From contig JAKAPB010000078.1 in the NCBI GenBank assembly GCA_021823045.1, positions 1 to 7,555 of the forward strand: DNA of 7,555 bases, in the 5' to 3' direction. Position numbers and translations under genes: made by a program. Shown in pieces: positions 1 to 7,346 of this stretch (its first letter is position 1; the number at the start of each line of letters is the position of its first letter). Origin of the DNA: Actinomycetes bacterium. Its GTDB lineage: Bacteria > Actinomycetota > Acidimicrobiia > Acidimicrobiales > Acidimicrobiaceae. Below the pieces are notes generated by a model. It was not told where the DNA came from and ran no database searches. It saw nothing but the letters and a program-made list of their open reading frames with translations.

Positions 1-1285
1 CCGATCTTACCTCCCTCGACCGGTTCGGCACTTCGACTCCGATTGCCGACTTCCCGGGAATTGGAGCCAGTATTCTAATGTCCGCCGCCGCCATTGCGTA
101 GGCGATGTCGCGCTGCAAAGAAAGGAGCTTTGCTACCTTTATGCCCTCACCTAATTCCAGCTCATAGCGTGTTACCGTCGGTCCAACGGTCATCCCAGAA
201 AGCCTCGTCGGCACACCATGAGTCATCAGGGCACCCTGGAGCGCTCTTCCCCTATCGGCCAACTCGACCTGGTCGATCTTATTGGCGACGCCCTTAGATA
301 AGATCGAAACTGGAGGCAGTTTCCAGGTCGGCGAAATCGCTCCTCCACTCGCTTTTTTGGGCGACGCAACGGCGGTCCCTACGCCGTCCAAGTCCGCTAC
401 CTCTCCATTTCCCCCTGAGGGTGCTTTTTCTGATAGGTCAACGTAGAATTCCGTTGACTCTCCGTCAACCCCTGATCCGGAGATATCGTCATCCTGCCCA
501 GCTGGACCTTCGACTCCGGCTCCCAAATAGTTCGTATCGTCGTCGTGGTCGCCCGCAAATAGACCGCCGAGCACGTCTACCACAGCTTCCGGTTCGCTCT
601 GCGCAGTTGCCGACCTCATAGCGTCGAGCGAAGACCTGGCCTTCTTGGAAAAGAGCTTTGCCACCCTATCAAAGCCGATTCCGAAGAGCCAGAGCAGGAA
701 TAAGACTCCGATGAGGCCCAGAATGATACTTGCACCTACCCTGGAGGCCACTATGGAGAGTCCCCCTCCGATCGACTCTCCGACCAGTCCACCGTGGGAC
801 TTTAAATACCCAGAGCTAAAAGCGAATCTTCCTCCATAAAAGAGGCTGCCATCAATAGCAGCAATATCGATGACCAGGAAAGTTATCTTCCACCAGAACA
901 GGGGCTTGGTGGTTACTTCAGCCCTTGCTAAATGAGCGAGGGCGGCCAGGAATGTTACGGCAAAAATGAGTCCAGTTGCCGAAGCGAACAGATCATAAAA
1001 GGCACCCCTTACTCCCCTGCCTAGCAGTCCAAACAGCGAGGTGTACACCGAAAGCATCACAAAAACAGATACCAGAAGGACTAAGAGCGCTACGGCCTCA
1101 CCAGAGAGGGGTTCTTTTTCGTCTGCCTTGCGATTCGGCAACTTGCCTGATGGACGAGTTGTCCTAATGGATCTAGCGGGCATTTGCTTTGCCGAAGCCG
1201 TCTTTGTCGGTGTCTTGTTGGTAGCCGTCTTCGATCGTCGAGGAGTACCCCTCTGCCCACCTCCCGACCGAGCAGAATGCGTCAT
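1..1285 (-). CDS. ftsK: FtsK/SpoIIIE-family DNA translocase, N-terminal part (cut by the window edge)
   Basis: Septal DNA pump that moves chromosome ends through the closing division septum. Only the first 428 codons are present; the RecA-like motor (Walker A/B) and the gamma winged-helix domain lie beyond the left edge. Seen: a basic, Thr/Ser/Pro-rich cytoplasmic start (residues 1-57), about four hydrophobic segments (roughly 63-88, 95-119, 131-150, 173-204), a flexible Gly/Asp-rich linker (about 230-312), then the alpha subdomain. The alpha subdomain is recognisable from WKLPP (321-325), GPTVTRYE (368-375), GIKVAKLLSL (381-390) and APIPGKSAIGVEVPN (407-421), the last being highly characteristic of the family. 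The ATG at 1285 lies 7 nt after the rnj stop, and its Shine-Dalgarno sits in the last rnj codons, which suggests cotranscription and coupling. No frameshift is visible. Family assignment is firm; whether this is the division FtsK or a sporulation-type paralogue cannot be told, though the context favours the housekeeping copy. Confidence 0.95.
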   Translation of the reverse strand, partial: MTHSARSGGGQRGTPRRSKTATNKTPTKTASAKQMPARSIRTTRPSGKLPNRKADEKEPLSGEAVALLVLLVSVFVMLSVYTSLFGLLGRGVRGAFYDLFASATGLIFAVTFLAALAHLARAEVTTKPLFWWKITFLVIDIAAIDGSLFYGGRFAFSSGYLKSHGGLVGESIGGGLSIVASRVGASIILGLIGVLFLLWLFGIGFDRVAKLFSKKARSSLDAMRSATAQSEPEAVVDVLGGLFAGDHDDDTNYLGAGVEGPAGQDDDISGSGVDGESTEFYVDLSEKAPSGGNGEVADLDGVGTAVASPKKASGGAISPTWKLPPVSILSKGVANKIDQVELADRGRALQGALMTHGVPTRLSGMTVGPTVTRYELELGEGIKVAKLLSLQRDIAYAMAAADIRILAPIPGKSAIGVEVPNRSREVRS

Positions 1286-1292
1286 TTTAGAC

Positions 1293-2954
1293 CTACACCT
1301 CCGTAATAACCGGAATGATCATAGGCTTTCTCTTCGTCTGTCTAGACACCAGTTTACCTACGGCGCTTCGCACAGCTTTAGAGAGCGACTCTTTGTCAAC
1401 ATTACCGCTGGCTAGTTCTTTTGACAGCACTTCCCTGCTTCGTTGGATAATCTCCTCCAGTCGGATTGAACTCTCACCGGCATGAATAAATCCTTTCGTC
1501 GCCATCTCCGGACCAACCAGTATCTCGGCATTGGAAATATCTACCGCTGCGAATATGACCAAGACCCCCTCCTCCGAAAGAACCTTCCTGTCCCTAAGCA
1601 CACCATGGGATACGTCTCCGACGACGCCATCCACATACAGATATCCAGCGGGGACAACTTCGGAAAACTCGAGGGAGTTACCACCGAGGATTATCGAGTC
1701 CCCATCCTGGGCTAAAAGAACGTTCTCGGAGTCGATCCCCATCTCCATGGCAATCCTCGAATGGTTGTAAAGGTGCCTATATTCACCATGGACCGGCACG
1801 AAGTATTCGGGCTTTGCAATTGCGAGTAGAGTTCTTAGTTCGTCCCGCTTTGCATGGCCCGAAGTATGCACCTTCGCATTTGCCGGGTGTACCACCCGTG
1901 CACCTCTACGATAAAGTCCATCGATCACCTTTCCAACAGCCGTCTCGTTTCCTGGGATTGCGTCGGCCGAAAGTATGACCAGGTCACCCCGACCAACCTC
2001 CAGCCACCTGTTCTGCCCCAATGCCATCAGCGTCAGCGCAGAAAGTGGTTCCCCTTGGGATCCTGTCGAGATGATGCACACCTTGTCAGGGGGATACTTA
2101 GACACCTCTTCTATGTCGAGAATCATATCATCGTCGATCTTGAGGATACCAAGTTTGCGAGCCAAAGCTACATTCTTGCCCATCGACCTACCGAGGGTGA
2201 ACACCTTGCGATCGACGGCGATAGCCACATTGGCTATCTGTTGAATTCGATGAATATGTGAAGCAAAACACCCCACTATGATCCGACCAGAAGGGTGCTT
2301 TGCAAACACCTCCATCAAGGCATCGCCGACGACGCTCTCCGATTCAGAGTGTCCATTTTCTTCTGCATTTGTCGAATCCGCTAGTAGGAGCCTTATCCCC
2401 TCGCTCTTAGATATCTCGCCAATTCGAGCAAGATCCGTCAAACGGGAATCGACCGGGGTGAGGTCGATCTTGAAGTCGCCAGAATGAAGAATTACACCCT
2501 CGGCACTTCGAATAGCAAGCGCAAAGCTGTGCGGGACCGAGTGGGTTACCGGAATGAACTCAAACTCAAATGGTCCAATCTTTCGCCGTTCCAGATCCCT
2601 GACAACCTCAAACGAGCAGTTGTCCTGCAGACCAGCTTCGTCGATACGGTTCCGAGCTAGACCTAGGGTTATCTCCGAACCGTAGATCGGAAACTTCAAC
2701 TCTCTAAGAAGGTATGACAGTCCGCCTGTATGATCCTCATGGCCGTGAGTTAGCACACAAGCAACTAGCTTTTCCCCAAGTTCTCTCAGGTACGAGAAGT
2801 CTGGAAGAATCAGGTCTACACCAGGAGTGTCCAAAGTCGGAAACATCAATCCACAGTCGATCAGCACCGCCTCTCCGTCTTGTTCGATAGTCGCACAATT
2901 GCGTCCTATCTCCCCAAGACCTCCAAGGAATGTAATCTTTACGTCTGAGGCCAA
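1293..2954 (-). CDS. rnj: Ribonuclease J (beta-CASP metallo-beta-lactamase RNase), TTG start
   Basis: Cytoplasmic RNase with 5'-3' exonuclease and endonuclease activity in RNA processing and decay; 553 residues, normal for actinobacterial RNase J. Seen: the metallo-beta-lactamase motif HGHEDH (70-75), H138 in the THSVPHS stretch, HSGDFK (157-162) with metal ligand D160, the beta-CASP part with ISTGSQGEP (295-303), HTSGHA (363-368), and PVHGE (387-391) with the last zinc ligand H389. A C-terminal domain of about 100 residues follows. All expected zinc ligands are present, so it should be active. The start is TTG, not ATG: an in-frame TAA at 2970-2972 leaves no upstream alternative, and AAAGGAG lies 10 nt before it. 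The first 16 nt overlap the end of dapA. PNPase, a frequent RNase J partner, is encoded upstream in the same direction. DNA-repair relatives of the superfamily are unlikely given the full RNase J architecture. Confidence 0.97.
   Translation of the reverse strand: MASDVKITFLGGLGEIGRNCATIEQDGEAVLIDCGLMFPTLDTPGVDLILPDFSYLRELGEKLVACVLTHGHEDHTGGLSYLLRELKFPIYGSEITLGLARNRIDEAGLQDNCSFEVVRDLERRKIGPFEFEFIPVTHSVPHSFALAIRSAEGVILHSGDFKIDLTPVDSRLTDLARIGEISKSEGIRLLLADSTNAEENGHSESESVVGDALMEVFAKHPSGRIIVGCFASHIHRIQQIANVAIAVDRKVFTLGRSMGKNVALARKLGILKIDDDMILDIEEVSKYPPDKVCIISTGSQGEPLSALTLMALGQNRWLEVGRGDLVILSADAIPGNETAVGKVIDGLYRRGARVVHPANAKVHTSGHAKRDELRTLLAIAKPEYFVPVHGEYRHLYNHSRIAMEMGIDSENVLLAQDGDSIILGGNSLEFSEVVPAGYLYVDGVVGDVSHGVLRDRKVLSEEGVLVIFAAVDISNAEILVGPEMATKGFIHAGESSIRLEEIIQRSREVLSKELASGNVDKESLSKAVRSAVGKLVSRQTKRKPMIIPVITEV
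1296..1302 (-). promoter_or_regulatory. Shine-Dalgarno of ftsK inside the end of rnj
   Basis: GGAGGTG on the minus strand lies 10 nt before the ftsK ATG and overlaps the last sense codons and first stop-codon base of rnj. It fixes the ATG at 1285 as the ftsK start and implies that ribosomes finishing rnj are released next to the ftsK start site. Confidence 0.75.
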
Positions 2955-3892
2955 GATCGGCCAACTCCTTTACGAAACGCGATTCCCAACTTTTTAGACC
3001 TCGCCTCAAGATCAAAAAGCACCGCTTCGGCTTGCGCAACTAGAGCGTCCGATGGGTCAGAAATAGGAAGCCTACAGTTCCGTTTTGAAAGGCCCAGCGC
3101 TTCAATCATTGCCTTGGTAGGTATTGGATTGGGCGCCTCGCTCTGACTCTCAAATCGATAAGATAGCCCAAGAACCCTATTGATCTCCGAAGCCAGCCTC
3201 ACATCTCCTTTTTCAAAGGCGTCGATCATCGCACTAAAGAATTGTCCGGCCCAGTGGGTAGCCACGCCAACGACGCCCACCGCCCCGACCGACATAAATG
3301 GCAAAGTCAACGAGTCATCACCGGAGTAGACAGTAAAATCTTCAGGCGCGTCAGCTATCAGCTGGGCGGCGTTTGCGACTTCCCCTGAAGCGTCTTTAAG
3401 CGCACAAACGTGGGGGTACTGCTCAACTAGTCGAAGCAGCGTGCCGTGCTCGAGCTTCCTGCCTGTCCTAATTGGAATATCGTAGATAACTATCGGCAAA
3501 TCTGTGGCCTCTGCCATTTGAGCAAAGTGTCCAAATATGCCGTTCTGCGACGGTCTCGAATAGTACGGAACGACCGCCAGGACGCCTTTAGCCCCCAAGT
3601 CCTTTGCAACTTTGGTGAGCTCAGCGCTGTGGGCGGTATCGTTCGATCCAGAGCCAACTATTACCGGCAGGTCCGTAGCCTCAATGGTCTTGCGCCATAC
3701 CTCAACCCTCTCGGAGTCCGTCAGAGTACCTGCCTCGCCGGTCGTCCCGGTAGAGACGATAGCAGTAGTCCCGGTCTCCTTGAGGTGAGTCGCCAGAACC
3801 GAAATCGCCTCGTAGTCGACGGAAGAGTCGACCCTAAACGGAGTAGCCATCGCCGTGACAACACGCCCAAAACTAACAAGAGCCCTTCCCAT
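2939..3892 (-). CDS. dapA: 4-hydroxy-tetrahydrodipicolinate synthase
   Basis: Cytoplasmic enzyme that condenses pyruvate with L-aspartate-4-semialdehyde, the first step committed to diaminopimelate and lysine. A single (beta/alpha)8 barrel of the DapA/NAL family. Seen, by alignment from memory to E. coli DapA: GTTGE (49-53) holding the hydroxyl relay Thr, PYY (109-111), the catalytic Tyr137 in VIYDIP, R142-T143-G144 for substrate carboxylate binding, the Schiff-base Lys166 in CALKDASG, and SGDD (190-193). All key residues are intact. At 317 residues it is about 25 longer than E. coli DapA; the excess is split between a short N-terminal lead and a basic C-terminal tail (about 296-317) whose DNA overlaps the rnj start. 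The ATG overlaps the dapB stop by one base (TAATG), with AGGG 7 nt upstream. Other family members (N-acetylneuraminate lyase, KDG aldolase) share the fold, but the adjoining dapB makes DapA by far the best call. Confidence 0.96.
   Translation of the reverse strand: MGRALVSFGRVVTAMATPFRVDSSVDYEAISVLATHLKETGTTAIVSTGTTGEAGTLTDSERVEVWRKTIEATDLPVIVGSGSNDTAHSAELTKVAKDLGAKGVLAVVPYYSRPSQNGIFGHFAQMAEATDLPIVIYDIPIRTGRKLEHGTLLRLVEQYPHVCALKDASGEVANAAQLIADAPEDFTVYSGDDSLTLPFMSVGAVGVVGVATHWAGQFFSAMIDAFEKGDVRLASEINRVLGLSYRFESQSEAPNPIPTKAMIEALGLSKRNCRLPISDPSDALVAQAEAVLFDLEARSKKLGIAFRKGVGRSWPQT
2965..2971 (-). promoter_or_regulatory. Shine-Dalgarno of rnj within the end of dapA
   Basis: AAAGGAG on the minus strand stands 10 nt before the TTG at 2954. 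The in-frame TAA at 2970-2972 overlaps this site, so the reading frame of rnj opens exactly here; this motif decides the TTG start. It is embedded in codons for the C-terminal tail of DapA. Confidence 0.75.
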
Positions 3893-4725
3893 TATCTCGC
3901 CCTATCTGTCGACATAGAATTAAACATCTCCTCAATAAGATCGTCAACTCCCACCGTCAGGCCCCTTATGGTCGACACACCTCTGATCGCAATGACTACT
4001 CCGGGCATAAAAGAACTCCGGTCGTATGAATCATGCCTGATCGTCAGGGATTGACCAGTCGTACCCATGACCACCTCTTGATGCGCTACCGCACCTCTGA
4101 TCCTAAGCGAATGGATTCCGACCCCATCCACCGATGCACCCCTTACGCCTTGCACCACAAATTTTTGAGTAGGGTCCGGCTCAAAGGCACCGCCAGAAGC
4201 GAACTTAGCACGGCTAATTCTCTTCGCCGTAGTCAGCGCTGTCCCCGAAGGAGCATCAACCTTGGTATCGTGGTGCATCTCGACAACCTCGACGGAATGG
4301 AAAAATGGCGCCGCCATCTCGGCAAACTTCATCATCAATATTGCCCCAATAGCAAAGTTAGCGGCGACGATGCACCCCACCCCGGAAGCTAGGAACTTCG
4401 CATTCAGATCGCCCAACTGTTCTTGTAAAAGACCAGTCGTTCCAACGACAGCGGAGATCCCATTTTCTGCGCAAAAGAGAAGATTTTGATAGGCCGAAGC
4501 AGCGTCGGTAAAGTCCACCGCCACGTCGGCTTCAGCCCTTACCACCTCGGTTAAATCTCCCGACACCACCAGACCGGTTCCAGCAATGCCGAGCGCGTGA
4601 GAGTATTCGATGCCGGAAAGCTTCGGATCTACCAGTGCAACGAGTTCCAGATCCGGTTCTTGAAGCACCGCCTGAACGACGCTCGAACCCATTTTGCCAC
4701 CAGCACCTAACACCGCAACTTTCAT
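3892..4725 (-). CDS. dapB: 4-hydroxy-tetrahydrodipicolinate reductase
   Basis: Cytoplasmic NAD(P)H-dependent reductase acting directly after DapA in diaminopimelate/lysine synthesis. Seen: the Rossmann dinucleotide motif GAGGKMG (7-13), VDFT (70-73), VVGTTG (93-98), then the family signature with catalytic H151-H152, K155 and DAPSGTA (157-163). The C-terminal part (AHQEVVMGT, LTIRHDSYDR, FMPGV) matches the tetramerisation/substrate domain and strongly resembles the Mycobacterium protein. At 277 residues it is slightly long, with a C-terminal extension of roughly 15 residues. The gene follows a terminator-like hairpin and has only a poor ribosome site (GTAGG about 8 nt before the ATG), unlike its neighbours. 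Its stop overlaps the dapA start (TAATG), so the two pathway enzymes are likely made in a coupled way. No thyX lies between dapB and dapA, although that gene sits there in Streptomyces and near there in Mycobacterium. Confidence 0.97.
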   Translation of the reverse strand: MKVAVLGAGGKMGSSVVQAVLQEPDLELVALVDPKLSGIEYSHALGIAGTGLVVSGDLTEVVRAEADVAVDFTDAASAYQNLLFCAENGISAVVGTTGLLQEQLGDLNAKFLASGVGCIVAANFAIGAILMMKFAEMAAPFFHSVEVVEMHHDTKVDAPSGTALTTAKRISRAKFASGGAFEPDPTQKFVVQGVRGASVDGVGIHSLRIRGAVAHQEVVMGTTGQSLTIRHDSYDRSSFMPGVVIAIRGVSTIRGLTVGVDDLIEEMFNSMSTDRAR

Positions 4726-4745
4726 GGGTAAAGCCTACAAGAAAC

Positions 4746-4782
4746 AGAGGCCTCCTGGCCGTATATCGGCGAGGAGGCCTCT
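4746..4782 (-). terminator. Terminator-like hairpin after pnp
   Basis: The inverted repeat has a perfect 11-bp outer stem (AGAGGCCTCCT / AGGAGGCCTCT), one C-C mismatch, a 4-bp inner stem (GCCG/CGGC) and a 5-nt loop (ATATA). On the minus strand it begins 6 nt after the pnp stop and is followed by GTTTCTTGT, a broken U-rich run; the other side has no such run. This suits a Rho-independent terminator of the rpsO-pnp unit, perhaps leaky, or an RNA-stabilising 3' hairpin. It ends 20 nt before the dapB ATG. Confidence 0.75.
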
Positions 4783-4788
4783 AAAACT

Positions 4789-7248
4789 CTAGCGCCGCGG
4801 ATTTCTCCGAGGTCCACGATCCCTCGAGCCAGATGAGTATCCCCTACGCTCCGAATTATCACGCTGCGGTAGCGCCGGACCTAGATCGCCAAACTCTTCG
4901 ATAAGCTCGGCCTCGAATGCCTCTTCAAAAGAGACCCTCTCTGCTTGGCCCCTCTTCGGCCTTTCTGGGCGGTCGGACGGGCTTTCTAGCCGGCTCGGAG
5001 CGTGCGATGATTCGCCACGGTGCTCACGTGGTGGCCTAGGCTCAGACGACTCGGTGTGAGACTCTCCCGATCCTTCGTTCGCAGCGCCATCCGAGGCCAA
5101 CCTCAAAGAGAGCTTTCCACTTGGATCTATCTCTTCGACAACGACCTCTATCTGCTGATTCAGGCTCAAAACATCCTCTACCCTGTCAACTCTCTTGCCG
5201 CCGCCGATCTTCGAGATATGCAAAAGTCCATCTCTGGAAGGCATGATATTTACGAAAGCGCCAAACTTCGTTATGTTGACCACTCGCCCCATGTAGGTAG
5301 CACCGACCTCTGCAATCGGTGGATCGAGAATCTCGTCGATCCTTGCCTTTGCCTCCAAAGCCGCGGAGAGTTCCTTTGCTCCGATAGTAACTATGCCGAT
5401 TCCACCTTGATCTTCGATGGTTACGTCGGCCCCAGTCTCCTGCTGAAGCGAATTAATGTTCTTACCTTTAGGACCGATAATCTCACCGATCTTGTCTAGC
5501 GGGACCTCGAAAGTCAGGATCTTGGGAGCGTTTGACCGGACCTCTTCCCTGGGCTCAGAGATAACCTTCTCCATAGCGTCGAGAATCTCTAGTCGAGCGG
5601 TCTTCGCTTGAGCCAAGGCATTCGCCAGCACTTCTGCCGGTATTCCATCTATCTTGGTATCGAGTTGTAGCGCCGTCACGAACTCCTTCGTGCCGGCTAC
5701 CTTGAAGTCCATATCGCCGAATGCATCCTCGGCGCCAAGGATGTCAGTCAGGGTCACATACTCGCCATCTTCGAAGACCAAACCCATCGCTATCCCGGCA
5801 ACAGGGGCTTTAATCGGCACACCGGCGTCCATAAGTGACAGGGTCGAGCCGCACACCGACGCCATCGAAGTCGAACCATTGGAGGATAGCACCTCCGAAA
5901 CCAACCGGAGGGTGTAAGGGAATTCACTCGATGGCGGAATCACGGGAAGAAGTGCACGTTCGGCTAGCAGACCGTGACCGATCTCCCTCCTCTTTGGTCC
6001 CCTCATCTGTCCGGCCTCTCCGACGGAGAAGGGCGGGAAGTTGTAGTGGTGCATATACCTCTTAGACTCATCGATCCCGATAGTGTCGATGAGCTGGTTC
6101 ATCTTGGGCATGCCGAGGGTACAAACATTCAGCACCTGGGTCTCACCCCGCTGGAAAAGGCCCGAACCGTGAGCAGTAGGAATCAGGCCAACTTCGACCA
6201 ACAACGGACGAATCGTAGTGGTATCACGACCATCAATTCGAACTTTATCGTGGATGATTCGATGTCTGATTACCTTTTTTAGTACTGACTTCAAAGCGGC
6301 CTTTGCCTTGCTCGCTTCGTCGGGAAACTCCTCCGCTAACACTGCGAGAGTCTCGTTCGTTGCCGCGTCGATCGCCGACTGCCTTTCGGACTTTTGTGCG
6401 ATCGAGTTAGCCTCCGTTAGCTTCGGCCAAGCAAGCTCGGTCGCCCTTATGTAAAGAGCCTCCGAATAGTCGTTCTGGACATTCCAAACTAGGGCTTCTT
6501 TGAGCGGTGCCTTGGCCTTCAGCTCGTATTGAGCTTCGATCGACTTTTTGATCCAAGATTTTGCGTACTCGAGGCCGGAAGCGATCACATCTTCGGTTGC
6601 GAAAGGGGCTCCCCCAGCGTAGGACGCCCAGGCGGATTCCGTGCCGCCCGCTTCGACCATCAATATAGCGACGTCGCTTTGGTCCGCAGTAAGTCGACCC
6701 GCTACCACAAGCTCGAAGGTGGACCTGTCTCCCTCTTGGTATGTTGGATGAGCTAGCCAGTTACCCTCTTCGGTCCAGGCAATGCGGACCGCACCGACTG
6801 GCCCTTCGAAAGGAATCCCCGATATCAGTAGTGCACACGAAGCGGCATTGATTGCTATGACGTCATGAGGGTTTTCTAGATCTGCTCCGAGTATCGTCCC
6901 GACTACGTGCACGTCATTCCTGAAACCGCCAGGAAAACACGGACGAAGCGGCCTATCTATCAGGCGACTAGTAAGTATCGCCTGGTCAGTAGCGCGGCCC
7001 TCTCTGCGGAAAAAAGACCCCGGAATCTTCCCAGCGGCGTACATCCGCTCTTCTATATCTACCGTAAGTGGGAAAAAATCGATGCCTTCCCTCACGGACT
7101 TAGAAGCAGTCGCGGTAACAAGCACCACCGTATCGCCTATCCGGGCGACGACGGCGCCGTCTGCTTGCATTGCAAACTTCCCGGTTTCAAAACTTAGAAC
7201 TTTGGAACTGCCCTCTATAGGGCTAGAAACGGAGTACGTCTCCGACAT
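4789..7248 (-). CDS. pnp: Polyribonucleotide nucleotidyltransferase (PNPase) with long charged tail
   Basis: Phosphorolytic 3'-5' exoribonuclease, working as a ring-shaped trimer in mRNA decay; the reverse reaction adds RNA tails. Domains seen: first RNase PH core (about 12-145), helical linker (about 240-330), second RNase PH core (about 335-560), KH domain (about 575-635) with the GPKG loop at 592-595, and S1 domain (about 648-718). The catalytic core is intact: SSNGSTSMA (455-463) for phosphate binding, and D508, D514 and K516, equivalent to E. coli D486, D492 and K494. FFRREGR (79-85) is the usual RNA-contact region. At 819 residues it is longer than typical PNPases (about 700-750); the extra length is a low-complexity tail (719-819) rich in Ser, Glu, Pro and Arg, with one acidic hydrophobic patch and an Arg-rich end. 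The ATG at 7248 is preceded by AGGAG at close spacing. It lies downstream of rpsO, as in most bacteria, behind a structured leader. In actinobacteria the gene is sometimes called gpsI. Confidence 0.97.
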   Translation of the reverse strand: MSETYSVSSPIEGSSKVLSFETGKFAMQADGAVVARIGDTVVLVTATASKSVREGIDFFPLTVDIEERMYAAGKIPGSFFRREGRATDQAILTSRLIDRPLRPCFPGGFRNDVHVVGTILGADLENPHDVIAINAASCALLISGIPFEGPVGAVRIAWTEEGNWLAHPTYQEGDRSTFELVVAGRLTADQSDVAILMVEAGGTESAWASYAGGAPFATEDVIASGLEYAKSWIKKSIEAQYELKAKAPLKEALVWNVQNDYSEALYIRATELAWPKLTEANSIAQKSERQSAIDAATNETLAVLAEEFPDEASKAKAALKSVLKKVIRHRIIHDKVRIDGRDTTTIRPLLVEVGLIPTAHGSGLFQRGETQVLNVCTLGMPKMNQLIDTIGIDESKRYMHHYNFPPFSVGEAGQMRGPKRREIGHGLLAERALLPVIPPSSEFPYTLRLVSEVLSSNGSTSMASVCGSTLSLMDAGVPIKAPVAGIAMGLVFEDGEYVTLTDILGAEDAFGDMDFKVAGTKEFVTALQLDTKIDGIPAEVLANALAQAKTARLEILDAMEKVISEPREEVRSNAPKILTFEVPLDKIGEIIGPKGKNINSLQQETGADVTIEDQGGIGIVTIGAKELSAALEAKARIDEILDPPIAEVGATYMGRVVNITKFGAFVNIMPSRDGLLHISKIGGGKRVDRVEDVLSLNQQIEVVVEEIDPSGKLSLRLASDGAANEGSGESHTESSEPRPPREHRGESSHAPSRLESPSDRPERPKRGQAERVSFEEAFEAELIEEFGDLGPALPQRDNSERRGYSSGSRDRGPRRNPRR

Positions 7249-7264
7249 GTCTCTCCTGTCATTG

Positions 7265-7280
7265 GGGGAATCTCTGCCCC
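7265..7280 (-). other. Small hairpin just upstream of the pnp ribosome site
   Basis: GGGG and CCCC pair around an 8-nt loop (CAGAGATT), ending 7 nt before the AGGAG of pnp at 7253-7257. With only four base pairs it may be chance, but it could affect ribosome access in the pnp leader. Confidence 0.3.
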
Positions 7281-7346
7281 GCTCTGTTGAACGGTCTTGG
7301 CGCCCATTGCGCTATGGAATCCGTCTATATGGGAGCCGACCTGAAA

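Noticed and set aside
2737..3039. Minus-strand frame of 100 codons spanning the dapA-rnj junction
   Set aside because: It overlaps dapA and rnj in a third frame; both real genes have intact catalytic motifs across or near this span.
3883..3890. GGGAAGGG on the minus strand, matching the E. coli FtsK-orienting motif GGGNAGGG
   Set aside because: About one match is expected by chance in a window this size on two strands, it sits in dapA codons, and the motif used by actinobacterial FtsK may differ.
3446..4054. Plus-strand open frame of about 202 codons antisense to dapA/dapB
   Set aside because: It lies wholly opposite two well-supported conserved enzymes, matches no family I know, and its Ser/Arg-rich composition is typical of a shadow frame.
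5020..5499. Plus-strand open frame of about 159 codons antisense to pnp
   Set aside because: It is opposite the S1/KH and tail region of PNPase with no recognisable domain; a shadow of the real gene.
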